From positions 1 to 19,341 of the forward strand of contig JASLDA010000146.1 in NCBI GenBank assembly GCA_030151745.1: a DNA stretch of 19,341 nt, given 5' to 3'. The translations under genes were made by a program, and so were the position numbers. Below, in pieces: positions 7,643 to 14,768 of this stretch (positions are counted from its first letter, which is position 1; every line of letters starts with the position of its first letter). This stretch comes from Chitinophagaceae bacterium. Lineage in GTDB: Bacteria; Bacteroidota; Bacteroidia; Chitinophagales; Chitinophagaceae. The notes beneath the pieces are model-generated. The model was not told the DNA's origin. It saw only the letters and a list, made by a program, of their open reading frames with translations, and made no database searches.

Positions 7643-8347
7643 ATGAAAAAGATCGCTATCGTCATGCTGAGCCTGCTCGCCGCACCGGCGATGGCACAGG
7701 CGCAGGGTTTCCTGGACAAGGTGAAAAAATTTGCCGGGACCAGCGACACGCTGGGCTACTGGAAGAGCGCAACCTATGTCATTGAAGGACCGGGCTCCAT
7801 CACCCTGGAGGACGGCAGTAAGCAGGACGGCACCGTCCAGTTCATGGTTACAGGCGACAACGACGATCTCCGGCGCATCTGGTTTACGCCTGCTTCCGAG
7901 ATGAAGCCCAAAAAGCTGCAGTCCGGCGAGATCAAATATTTCACCGTGAAAGGAACGGACTTCTACGCCATCCGCATGAAGGAAGACGATATGGCCATCG
8001 GCAATGCCCGCATCTTCATGGAGCAGATCAACCAGAGCCCGGAGGACAAGTTCCGCATGTACCGCCTCCGCAAGGTGGAAAAGGCGGAAGGCCCGAGCGA
8101 CAAACCCTGGCAGCTGAAGCGCGGATACTTCGTGATGCTGCCGGATTTCAAGAATGCGCACGAGATCATCGATATGACCTTTACGCCTTTCGCGAAGAAG
8201 ATGAGCGAATACCTGAAGGATTGCCCCGAACTTTCCAAGAAGATCGCAGACAAGGAAGAAGGATATAAGTACAACATGTTCCGCGGCGCCGGAAACGATG
8301 AAGTGTTCATCCGCGTCATGCAGGAATACAATGCCTGCGGTAAATAG
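7643..8347 (+). CDS. Secreted protein of unknown function, 234 residues
   Basis: No family is recognised. A signal peptide is clear: MKK, hydrophobic core IVMLSLLAAPAMA, with likely cleavage after residue 18 (AMA) or 20. The mature chain begins with a short amphipathic helix (GFLDKVKKFAG) and continues with beta-rich sequence (TVQFMVTGDNDDLRRIWF). It holds many charged residues and ends with a cysteine three residues from the C-terminus (NACGK), with another in KDCPELSK. It is soluble apart from the signal peptide. Its start is fixed by the signal peptide and by the 35-base gap to the divergent secreted-protein gene. A TTTCTTTG at 7616-7623 is a one-mismatch -7 element. A hairpin follows 21 bases after the stop. 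A periplasmic or surface role is inferred; nothing in the sequence shows the activity. Confidence 0.7.
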   Translation: MKKIAIVMLSLLAAPAMAQAQGFLDKVKKFAGTSDTLGYWKSATYVIEGPGSITLEDGSKQDGTVQFMVTGDNDDLRRIWFTPASEMKPKKLQSGEIKYFTVKGTDFYAIRMKEDDMAIGNARIFMEQINQSPEDKFRMYRLRKVEKAEGPSDKPWQLKRGYFVMLPDFKNAHEIIDMTFTPFAKKMSEYLKDCPELSKKIADKEEGYKYNMFRGAGNDEVFIRVMQEYNACGK

Positions 8348-8367
8348 CCGCAAATAAATTTCTCGGG

Positions 8368-8400
8368 GGAAAGCCGACTTCGATACGAAAGCGGCTTTCC
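8368..8400 (+). terminator. Hairpin after the 234-aa secreted protein gene
   Basis: GGAAAGCCG (8368-8376) is perfectly complementary to CGGCTTTCC (8392-8400), a 9-bp stem. The 15 bases between them can pair further (CTTCG with CGAAAG, one bulge), so the whole element may be one long rod. It is followed by TGTTT, only a weak T-tract. A terminator is the likely role. Confidence 0.55.
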
Positions 8401-8527
8401 TGTTTCCGTATAAAGAAATCGCAGCCGGGTCTGCCGGTTTCCGGAGCTTTGCCCCCGTTCGAGCTCAACTGAATGGCATTGCCCTGAGGGGCCGAACAGC
8501 TGCCCGGCAGTAACTTGCAGGTCCAGC

Positions 8528-10363
8528 ATGCCTTACAACAGCTTAGAAGCCTGTCTGCTCGACCTGGAGCGCCACGGCCACCTCGTCCGTATCCGGGAAG
8601 AAGTCGATCCGCACCTGGAAATGGCGGCCATCCACCTGCGCACTTACGCTGCCGGCGGCCCGGCCCTGCTCTTTGAGCGGGTGAAAGGTTCCCGCTTCCG
8701 GGCGGCCTCCAATATTTTCGGCACGCTCGATCGCAGCCGTTTCATCTTCCGCGACACCCTGAGCGCCGTGCAGAAGCTCATCCGCCTGAAGGACGATCCC
8801 CTGGCTGCGCTGAAGCATCCGCTGCAGAACGCCGGGGCCGGGCTCGCCGCGCTCAAGGCCCTGCCCCTGAAGAATCCCGGCAGGCGCCCGGTCATGGCGC
8901 AGCAGATTTCCCTGCACGAGATCCCGCAGGTGCATCACTGGCCTATGGACGGCGGGGCGTTCGTCACCCTGCCCCAGGTCTATACGGAAGACCCGGACGC
9001 CCCGGGCATCATGAAGGCGAATATGGGCATGTACCGCATCCAGCTCAGCGGCAACGATTATGCCGCCGATAAGGAAGCCGGCCTGCACTATCAGCTGCAC
9101 CGCGGTATCGGCATCCACCAGGCGAAATGGAACGCGAAGGGACTGCCGATGAAGGTCAGCGTCTTCGCCGGCGGCCCGCCGTCGCATACCCTTTCTGCCG
9201 TGATGCCCCTGCCGGAAGGCTTGTCCGAGGCCACGTTCGCCGGCCTGCTGGGGGGACGGCGCTTCCGCTACTGCTACGACGACCTGGGAAACTGCATTTC
9301 CACCGACGCGGACTTCGTCATCACCGGCGAGGTCCGGCCGGGCGAGAATGCGCCGGAAGGCCCCTTCGGCGATCACCTCGGGTACTACAGTCTGAAGCAC
9401 GATTTTCCGCTGATGCGGGTAAGCCGCGTCTATGCCCGGAAGGACGCGATCTGGCCCTTCACCGTGGTGGGCCGGCCCCCCCAGGAGGACACCAGCTTCG
9501 GCGCCCTGATCCATGAGATCACCGGCGACGCTATTCCCGCGGAGATCCCCGGTGTCCGCGAGGTCCACGCCGTCGACGCCGCGGGCGTGCACCCGCTGCT
9601 GCTGGCCATCGGCAGCGAGCGCTATACGCCTTATGCCCGGTCGAAGCAGCCCGCGGAAATACTGACTATCGCCAACCGGATTCTTGGCACGGGGCAGCTG
9701 AGCCTCGCGAAGTTCCTCTTCATAACCGCCGACGATTCGAAGCAACTGCATACGCAGGATATCGCGGCCTATTTACGTTTCGTGCTGGAGCGCATCGACC
9801 TGCGCCGCGACGTGCATTTCCATACGCATACCACCATCGATACGCTGGACTACTCCGGCACGGGGCTCAACGCCGGCAGCAAGGTCGTATTCGCGGCATA
9901 CGGCGAGCCGCTGCGGGAGCTGTCGGCCGAGCTGCCGGGGGCATTCGGATCGCTCGGCAGCTTCGGACCGGCATGCATGATCGGGCCCGGGATGCTCGCC
10001 TTGCAGGCCCCGCGTTTCGAAAGCTACTCGCAGCTCGGGGCCGAGCTGGAATCGCTGCAGGCCCGGCTGGGATCGGAGCCGCTCGGGGGACTGCCGCTCA
10101 TCGTTCTCTGCGACGACGCAGCGTTCACGGCCGCGACGCTGAACAATTTTCTCTGGGTGGCGTTCACACGCAGCAATCCCTCGCATGATATTCACGGCAT
10201 CGGCGCGTTCACGGAGCACAAGCACTGGGGCTGCAAGGGGCCGCTCATCATCGACGCCCGCATCAAGCCGCATCACGCCCCGCCGCTGGTTCCCGATCCG
10301 GACGTGGAACGGCGCATCGACCGGTTCTTCACCAAGGCCGGGCCGCTGGGGAGTTTGCAATAG
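8528..10363 (+). CDS. UbiD-family prenyl-FMN-dependent decarboxylase, probably menaquinone biosynthesis (MqnL-like)
   Basis: UbiD enzymes remove a carboxyl group from aromatic or unsaturated acids using prenylated FMN made by a UbiX partner, which is not in this window. The hallmark is GEVRPGENAPEGPFGDHLGY, with E277 and D282 matching the catalytic acidic residues of the family. Other family blocks are VVGRPPQEDTSFG and HPLLLAIGSERYTPY. At 611 residues it is longer than E. coli UbiD (about 497). The length and those blocks resemble the long UbiD proteins of bacteria that make menaquinone by the futalosine route, so MqnL is my best guess; another decarboxylase role is possible. The ATG start is followed by a normal N-terminus (NSLEACLLDLERHGHLVRI). 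The TAG stop forms the end of the first unit of a heptamer array that fills the gap to the acyl-CoA-binding protein gene. Confidence 0.87.
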   Translation: MPYNSLEACLLDLERHGHLVRIREEVDPHLEMAAIHLRTYAAGGPALLFERVKGSRFRAASNIFGTLDRSRFIFRDTLSAVQKLIRLKDDPLAALKHPLQNAGAGLAALKALPLKNPGRRPVMAQQISLHEIPQVHHWPMDGGAFVTLPQVYTEDPDAPGIMKANMGMYRIQLSGNDYAADKEAGLHYQLHRGIGIHQAKWNAKGLPMKVSVFAGGPPSHTLSAVMPLPEGLSEATFAGLLGGRRFRYCYDDLGNCISTDADFVITGEVRPGENAPEGPFGDHLGYYSLKHDFPLMRVSRVYARKDAIWPFTVVGRPPQEDTSFGALIHEITGDAIPAEIPGVREVHAVDAAGVHPLLLAIGSERYTPYARSKQPAEILTIANRILGTGQLSLAKFLFITADDSKQLHTQDIAAYLRFVLERIDLRRDVHFHTHTTIDTLDYSGTGLNAGSKVVFAAYGEPLRELSAELPGAFGSLGSFGPACMIGPGMLALQAPRFESYSQLGAELESLQARLGSEPLGGLPLIVLCDDAAFTAATLNNFLWVAFTRSNPSHDIHGIGAFTEHKHWGCKGPLIIDARIKPHHAPPLVPDPDVERRIDRFFTKAGPLGSLQ

Positions 10364-10433
10364 GCAATAATCAATAGGCAATAAGCAATGGGCAATGGGC
10401 AGCGGGAATCTTCAATCTTAAATCTTCAATCAA
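10357..10433. repeat. Heptamer repeat array C, eleven units, between the UbiD-family and ACBP genes
   Basis: Eleven consecutive 7-bp units run in unbroken phase. The first six are variants of GCAATRR (GCAATAG, GCAATAA twice, TCAATAG, GCAATGG twice), then one GCAGCGG, then three NAATCTT units and CAATCAA. The first unit contains the TAG stop of the UbiD-family gene, and the last ends two bases before the ATG of the next gene. The second half is the reverse complement of the GATTGAA-type units in arrays A and B. Unlike CRISPR there are no spacers. Confidence 0.85.
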
Positions 10434-10435
10434 TA

Positions 10436-10699
10436 ATGATGGAACTGAAAGAACGTTTTGAGCAGGCTGTAGCGGCGAGCAAGCAGCTGCCGGCCCGCCC
10501 GGACAACAACACGCTGCTGAAGCTTTACAGTCTTTATAAGCAGGCTACGGAGGGCGACGCGCCGGACAGCAGCGACGCGGGCATGTTCGATATCGTAGCC
10601 AAAGCAAAGTATAATGCCTGGGACAGCCTGCGCGGCAAATCTTCCGGGACGGCCATGGAGGAATATATCGCCCTTTACGAAAGCCTGCGCGAGGCCTGA
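10436..10699 (+). CDS. Acyl-CoA-binding protein
   Basis: This 87-residue protein is a stand-alone acyl-CoA-binding protein, a four-helix bundle that holds long-chain acyl-CoA thioesters in the cytoplasm. Visible family marks are KERFEQAVAASKQL in helix 1, LLKLYSLYKQATEGDAPD carrying the ligand-contacting Tyr, Lys and the YKQAT motif, and AKYNAWDSLRGKSSGTAMEEY in helices 3 and 4. Its length matches the usual 86-92. The open frame extends upstream to 10388, but those residues would be encoded by the heptamer repeats, so the start is placed at ATG 10436 (or the adjacent ATG at 10439). There is no Shine-Dalgarno sequence. It follows the UbiD-family gene on the same strand, with only the repeat array between them, so co-transcription is likely. 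Confidence 0.93.
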   Translation: MMELKERFEQAVAASKQLPARPDNNTLLKLYSLYKQATEGDAPDSSDAGMFDIVAKAKYNAWDSLRGKSSGTAMEEYIALYESLREA

Positions 10700-10705
10700 G
10701 ATTAC

Positions 10706-10722
10706 GCCGGCCTACCGCCGGC
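10706..10722. terminator. Hairpin between convergent ACBP and 525-aa protein genes
   Basis: GCCGGC at 10706-10711 and again at 10717-10722 pair across a 5-base loop (CTACC), giving a symmetric 6-bp stem. It occupies nearly the whole 25-base gap between two converging genes, where a two-way terminator is expected. There is no T-run on either side. Confidence 0.45.
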
Positions 10723-10724
10723 TA

Positions 10725-12302
10725 TCAGTCTGCGCCCGGGTTATATTGGATCCGGAGCGCGCCCCCGGGCTCGCTTATGAGTGTAAACGTGTCCCGCATT
10801 CCCTGCGGGGGCCGGGGTAGCGAGAACATGGGCGTGTGTCCCGCGGTCTCTTCGCCGCTTACCGTCAGGAGCGTGCGGAAGCCGCCCCTGAATACCTGCC
10901 TTACGGCGAAGGAGCTGGTCTTGTAAAGAAGATAGCTGTTCCAGAGTGTGTCGCTCCAGTCGCGGCCGGCATAGATATGCATGGCCAGCGCGAGGTTCGG
11001 GTAGCGGAGCTCGAATGCTTCGCCGGGAGCGATATAGACGCTGCGTTGCAGACGGGCATCCAGCTGCAGCAGGAAAATGGCCTGAGCCACGCTGTTGTTG
11101 CGCAGCAGCACCGATGAGCTGTCGGCAGGGGCGCTCGGCTGCATCGCGAGGGTGTCGTCGTGATGCTGTATGACAGCAAGCAGGTCCGCGAACGGGTCCC
11201 GGCCTGTTCGCGACGGCTTGTGCAGCAGGAGCGGCTTTTCCAGCGCGGTATCCGCCGGAGTGAACGCTTCCGGTGCATTCAGCGCGCGGATCAGGCTGCT
11301 GAAGCTCTCTTCCTCCGGCCTGCGATCCGTCATGCTCCGGACGGGCAGCCGGTGGATCTCGCTCCGGGTATCGTCGCTTTTATCGAAGCAGCCCGCGCCG
11401 GCCGTCAGCAGGCGGACCAGGAATACCAGGGTCACGAGCAGGGGTATGAGCTTTACGCGCCGCTTCCCGGTATCGGGGTCGACGCGTACCAGCCCCGAGC
11501 TGTCCTTGTTCCGGATGATCCGCAGGTTCGAAGGCACCAGGCGCTCCAGCTCCTCATCGTTGACGCGGATGGTCGCGGCCCGCTCGATCGCGGCCAGCGC
11601 ATGCTTTTTCGCCTGCTGCCGGTCATAGAGTACGCACAGGTTGTTAAGCAACTCGGTCAGCACGTAGCGCAGATCGTCGAATCTGTCCGGCAGGCGGTTC
11701 AGGACATGGATCTGCTGGTCGCTGCACCAGTCGCGGATCTCTGTAGCGACGACCTGCTGCTTCTGCTCCGCGCGGTAGCGGATGCCCAGCAGCTCGTTTT
11801 TCTTCTCGGTGAAGAAGCGTGTCGTGTACCGGTATGCCGCTTCCTGATGGGCGGGAAGCAGCCAGGATTCGGTCCGGAGCTCGTACAGCAGCGCCTCTCC
11901 TTTATCCTGGCCCTGCAGGCAGCGCTGCAGGTATCGGTCCAGGGCTTCCGCGTAATGGGGAGAGACGAAGCGCAGCAGGGCGTTGCCGGTTTCCCCGGAA
12001 GGATAAAGCCAGTCGCCCGTATCGCCCGGGATGCCGGTTTCCAGGAAGCGCAGGAAACGGCCGTGCCGCCAGATCTGCAGGTGGATGTCCAGCAGCTCGG
12101 GGGCCTGCAGCTCGTCGAAGAGCGCCGTCAGGTCCTGGCGCTGCAGCTCGCGGCCCCGGATATGGATGGCAGCCGTCCCGGCCAGCTCGAACTCGGCCAG
12201 CAGCTTGCGTTTTTCCAGTCCCAGACGGCGCTTCAGGGCGGACGCATCGTCGCCGGCCTTGAATATTTCCGGATCGATGAGGTGAAACGGCGAGTGATAC
12301 AT
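10725..12302 (-). CDS. Unknown protein with one central membrane segment, 525 residues
   Basis: I do not recognise the family. The first 280 or so residues look soluble and largely helical, rich in Leu, Arg and Gln, with a compact stretch (RLPDRFDDLRYVLTELLNNL near 203-222) that may form a helical bundle. A single hydrophobic segment at about 283-303 (VKLIPLLVTLVFLVRLLTAGAG) follows a basic run (GKRR). The remaining 220 residues are probably on the other side of the membrane: a charged low-complexity linker, then beta-like sequence with aromatic residues (YPNLALAMHIYAGRDWSDTLWN). Basic residues before the segment suggest a cytoplasmic N-terminal half and a periplasmic C-terminal half. It lies 51 bases downstream of lysA on the same strand, so it could share that transcript. 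An ATG at 12302 is used; no better start is visible. Confidence 0.65.
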   Translation of the reverse strand: MYHSPFHLIDPEIFKAGDDASALKRRLGLEKRKLLAEFELAGTAAIHIRGRELQRQDLTALFDELQAPELLDIHLQIWRHGRFLRFLETGIPGDTGDWLYPSGETGNALLRFVSPHYAEALDRYLQRCLQGQDKGEALLYELRTESWLLPAHQEAAYRYTTRFFTEKKNELLGIRYRAEQKQQVVATEIRDWCSDQQIHVLNRLPDRFDDLRYVLTELLNNLCVLYDRQQAKKHALAAIERAATIRVNDEELERLVPSNLRIIRNKDSSGLVRVDPDTGKRRVKLIPLLVTLVFLVRLLTAGAGCFDKSDDTRSEIHRLPVRSMTDRRPEEESFSSLIRALNAPEAFTPADTALEKPLLLHKPSRTGRDPFADLLAVIQHHDDTLAMQPSAPADSSSVLLRNNSVAQAIFLLQLDARLQRSVYIAPGEAFELRYPNLALAMHIYAGRDWSDTLWNSYLLYKTSSFAVRQVFRGGFRTLLTVSGEETAGHTPMFSLPRPPQGMRDTFTLISEPGGALRIQYNPGAD

Positions 12303-12353
12303 GGCTAAGGGCAGCGTTGCAGGCGGTATGAACGGAGTTTTTCAGCGGTCCGC

Positions 12354-13571
12354 TCAGACTTCCGATGCCAATTCCAGCGGCACCTGGCATTCCAGGAGAT
12401 CCTCGAAGCGCTCCCGGCGGCGGATGAGCCTTGCCGAGCCCTTCTCGACCAGCACCTCGGCCGGGCGCAGGCGGGAATTGAAGCGGGAGCTCATCTCGAA
12501 GCCGTAGGCGCCCGCATTATGGAAAGCGAGCAGATCGCCCTCGCGGATCTCCGGAATCACCCGGTCCCAGGCGAAGGTGTCCGTTTCGCAGATATTGCCC
12601 ACGACGGTGTAGATACGCTCGGCGCCCTCGGGGTTCGAGATATTGGTGATATGATGGTATGCATCGTAGAACATCGGCCGGATCAGGTGATTGAAGCCGC
12701 TGTCGACGCCGGCGAAAACCGTTGCCGTCGTCTGCTTCACCACATTGACGTTCACGATGAATGTACCGGCGTCGCTCACGAGGTACTTGCCCGGCTCGAA
12801 CCAGACCTCCAGCGGCCGGCCGGATTCCTGGCTGAACTCGCGGAAGGCCGCCGCCACTTCTTCGCCCAGCCGGTCTACGTCCGTGCTGCCGTCGCCCTCG
12901 CGGTACGGCACCTTGAAGCCGCTGCCGAGGTCTACGAACTCCAGCTGCGGGAAATGCCGAGCCACGCCCAGCAGGATATCCAGCCCCTGGATGAACACGC
13001 CTACATCCTTGATCTCGCTGCCCGTATGCATGTGCAGGCCCTGGACATGAAGCCCGGTCTTCTTGACCACGCGCTCGATATGCCGCAGCTGGTGGATGGA
13101 AATACCAAATTTCGAATCGATATGGCCGGTCGAGATCTTATAGTTGCCTCCGGCCTCGATATGCGGATTGATCCGGATGCAGACCGGATATTCTCCGCCG
13201 AACCGGTTGCCGAACTGCTCCAGGATGGATATGTTGTCGATATTGATATGCACGCCCAGCTCCTTCGCTTCCAGGATCTCGGAGAAGGCCACGCAGTTCG
13301 GGGTGAACAGGATCTGGTCGGCGGTGAAGCCTGCGTAGAGCCCGAGCTTCACTTCGTTGATGCTGACGCAATCGAGGCCCGCTCCCAGCTTCCGCAGGTG
13401 CTGCAGCACATGGACATTGCTCAGGGCCTTGCAGGCGTAGAAGAAACGGGTGGGGTGTTTCCCGAATGCGGCCTGGAGTTTATTCCACTGACGGGAGATC
13501 ACGTCGGCGTCGTAGACATAGAGTGGAGTGCCGTAGTCGGCGGCCAGCTTGCGGAGCAGATCGTAGTTCAT
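12354..13571 (-). CDS. lysA: Diaminopimelate decarboxylase
   Basis: LysA is the PLP-dependent enzyme that converts meso-diaminopimelate to L-lysine, the last step of lysine synthesis. The 405-residue protein has the fold-III decarboxylase layout. The PLP lysine is K48 in YACKALSN; the barrel carries HIDSKFGIS near 150 and GLHMHTGSE near 178, and the phosphate-binding glycine region is DLGSGFKVPY. Substrate and dimer motifs are EPGKYLVSDAG near 259, the active-site cysteine C328 in GNICETDTF, and AYGFEMSSRFNSR near 355. Length is normal and no key residue is missing. The ATG start has a TACTTTTG promoter element 14 bases upstream. It is divergent from folA (78 bases between starts) and is followed by an unknown membrane-anchored protein. 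Confidence 0.96.
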   Translation of the reverse strand: MNYDLLRKLAADYGTPLYVYDADVISRQWNKLQAAFGKHPTRFFYACKALSNVHVLQHLRKLGAGLDCVSINEVKLGLYAGFTADQILFTPNCVAFSEILEAKELGVHINIDNISILEQFGNRFGGEYPVCIRINPHIEAGGNYKISTGHIDSKFGISIHQLRHIERVVKKTGLHVQGLHMHTGSEIKDVGVFIQGLDILLGVARHFPQLEFVDLGSGFKVPYREGDGSTDVDRLGEEVAAAFREFSQESGRPLEVWFEPGKYLVSDAGTFIVNVNVVKQTTATVFAGVDSGFNHLIRPMFYDAYHHITNISNPEGAERIYTVVGNICETDTFAWDRVIPEIREGDLLAFHNAGAYGFEMSSRFNSRLRPAEVLVEKGSARLIRRRERFEDLLECQVPLELASEV

Positions 13572-13585
13572 AACAAATCAGCTTG

Positions 13586-13593
13586 CAAAAGTA
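13586..13593 (-). promoter_or_regulatory. Candidate -7 element of lysA
   Basis: The minus strand reads TACTTTTG, matching TAnnTTTG, 14 bases upstream of the lysA ATG. No TTG sits at the ideal distance. Just upstream is a small hairpin, GCGGC-TTTTT-GCCGC on the plus strand (13598-13612), in the divergent lysA/folA control region. Confidence 0.4.
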
Positions 13594-13649
13594 CGGGGCG
13601 GCTTTTTGCCGCGGCTATTGCCCGCATTGTCCGACCTTCATATGCCGTA

Positions 13650-14147
13650 ATGAAACTCATAATAGTCGTAGCCGTGGCCGAGGACGGCGCAATCGGAAAG
13701 GGCGGAGCCCTGCCCTGGAAGCTCTCTGCAGACCTGCAGCATTTCAGGCGGGTGACGATGGGCAAGCCCGTCATCATGGGGCGCAGGACCTGGGAGGAGC
13801 TCCGGGGCCAGCCGCTGAAGGGGCGCTACAATATAATCCTGAGCAGGACCCTCCCGGAGGTGCCGGCCGGAGTGCATCTTTCAGACAACCTGGCCGCCGC
13901 CGTCCTGGCTGCCGAAACCGAGGGCTTCGCGGAGGCCGCGGTGATCGGCGGCTCCTCGCTGTTCGCGGAAGCCCTTCCCCGCGCGTCCGTGCTTTACCTG
14001 ACCCGCGTGCACACCAGGGTCCCGGACGCGGATACGTTCTTCCCGCCTGTCGACATGTCGCAATGGACGCTTGCCTGGGAGGAAGGGCACGAAGCGGATG
14101 CGAAGAACGAGCATGCTTACACCTTTCAGCGTTGGGAGCGGCTCTGA
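13650..14147 (+). CDS. folA: Dihydrofolate reductase
   Basis: DHFR reduces dihydrofolate to tetrahydrofolate with NADPH, supplying one-carbon units for thymidylate and purine synthesis. The 165-residue protein is of normal length. It shows the N-terminal strand MKLIIVVAVAEDGAIGK, the substrate motif ALPWKLSADLQHF with catalytic acid D28, the NADPH-binding MGKPVIMGRRTWEE, the glycine pair in AAVIGGSSLF, and the C-terminal YTFQRWERL. The frame is open far upstream through the lysA antisense strand, but only the ATG at 13650 gives the DHFR N-terminus. thyA, a common partner, is not present. The stop overlaps the next start by one base (TGATG), so translation of the two is probably coupled. Confidence 0.96.
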   Translation: MKLIIVVAVAEDGAIGKGGALPWKLSADLQHFRRVTMGKPVIMGRRTWEELRGQPLKGRYNIILSRTLPEVPAGVHLSDNLAAAVLAAETEGFAEAAVIGGSSLFAEALPRASVLYLTRVHTRVPDADTFFPPVDMSQWTLAWEEGHEADAKNEHAYTFQRWERL

Positions 14148-14743
14148 TGAACGGGTACAGGCTCCGCGAATGGCTGCGATACCGCTGGGAATCCCTGGGC
14201 CGGCACGGCATGCATTCGCCTTTCGTTTACCGCCTGGTCGACGAGGCCCTGAAGCCGCCCCTGCGCCGGATTCCCCTGCTGCGCTACCGCAATGCCGCCG
14301 GGCGCGCGCTGGAGCTGGCCGAGCACGACCGGGGGCTGCTGCGCCGGATCATCCATCATACGCAGGTCCGCGAAATCCAGCTGGCCGACGCGGCCGGCAA
14401 CCTGACGGAAAATAATCTGTACCTGCGGGATCACGGTGCCGCCGGAAACCCCGATCCGGGATTGATACGGTTCCGCCGCCTGTTCCTGCTGCAGACCGGC
14501 GAAGGGCCGCTGGAGCCGGCAGGCTGGCCGCGGATACTTACGGGGATTCACGAGGAGCTGCAGGACGACGATCTCGTAGCCGTACCCGGAATCTTCGTCT
14601 CACGGGCGCATCAGGCAAGCTGGGAGACGCTTTGCCGCGAATTGCCGCAGCGCCTGAGCATCGACTTCTTCCGCCTGGGGCTGCTGCTTTTCCGCGAGGA
14701 ATTCCAGGTGCCGCAACGGTTCCGGGTGAAGTTCCCATTATAA
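14147..14743 (+). CDS. Methyltransferase-like protein lacking a recognisable SAM-binding core
   Basis: This 198-residue protein starts with REWLRYRWESLGRHGMHSPF and ends with LSIDFFRLGLLLFREEFQVP followed by a short basic tail. Both ends resemble a class I SAM-dependent methyltransferase family common in Bacteroidota, as I recall it (roughly 220-265 residues). The centre does not fit: where the family has its glycine-rich SAM loop (an ELGTSLGIGT-like stretch), this protein has REIQLADAAGNLTENNLY at about 75-92, without the acidic and glycine pattern. Where the family has FIDG and LDDIHWS-like motifs, it has LFLLQTGE (112-119) and AVPGIFVSRAH (145-155). It is shorter but not frameshifted, so it may be a maintained non-catalytic relative. 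It begins within the folA stop (TGATG) and runs convergently towards rnhB. The coding call is good; the loss of activity is inferred. Confidence 0.72.
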   Translation: MNGYRLREWLRYRWESLGRHGMHSPFVYRLVDEALKPPLRRIPLLRYRNAAGRALELAEHDRGLLRRIIHHTQVREIQLADAAGNLTENNLYLRDHGAAGNPDPGLIRFRRLFLLQTGEGPLEPAGWPRILTGIHEELQDDDLVAVPGIFVSRAHQASWETLCRELPQRLSIDFFRLGLLLFREEFQVPQRFRVKFPL

Positions 14744-14768
14744 GACGAAGGCCAGGGTTCAGCGGCGG

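Noticed and set aside
10357..10433. Possible CRISPR array
   Set aside because: The units are 7 bp, directly adjacent, with no spacers and no cas genes nearby.
12519..13649. Long plus-strand frame extending folA upstream through the lysA region
   Set aside because: It is antisense to lysA, which has all catalytic motifs; DHFR homology begins at 13650.
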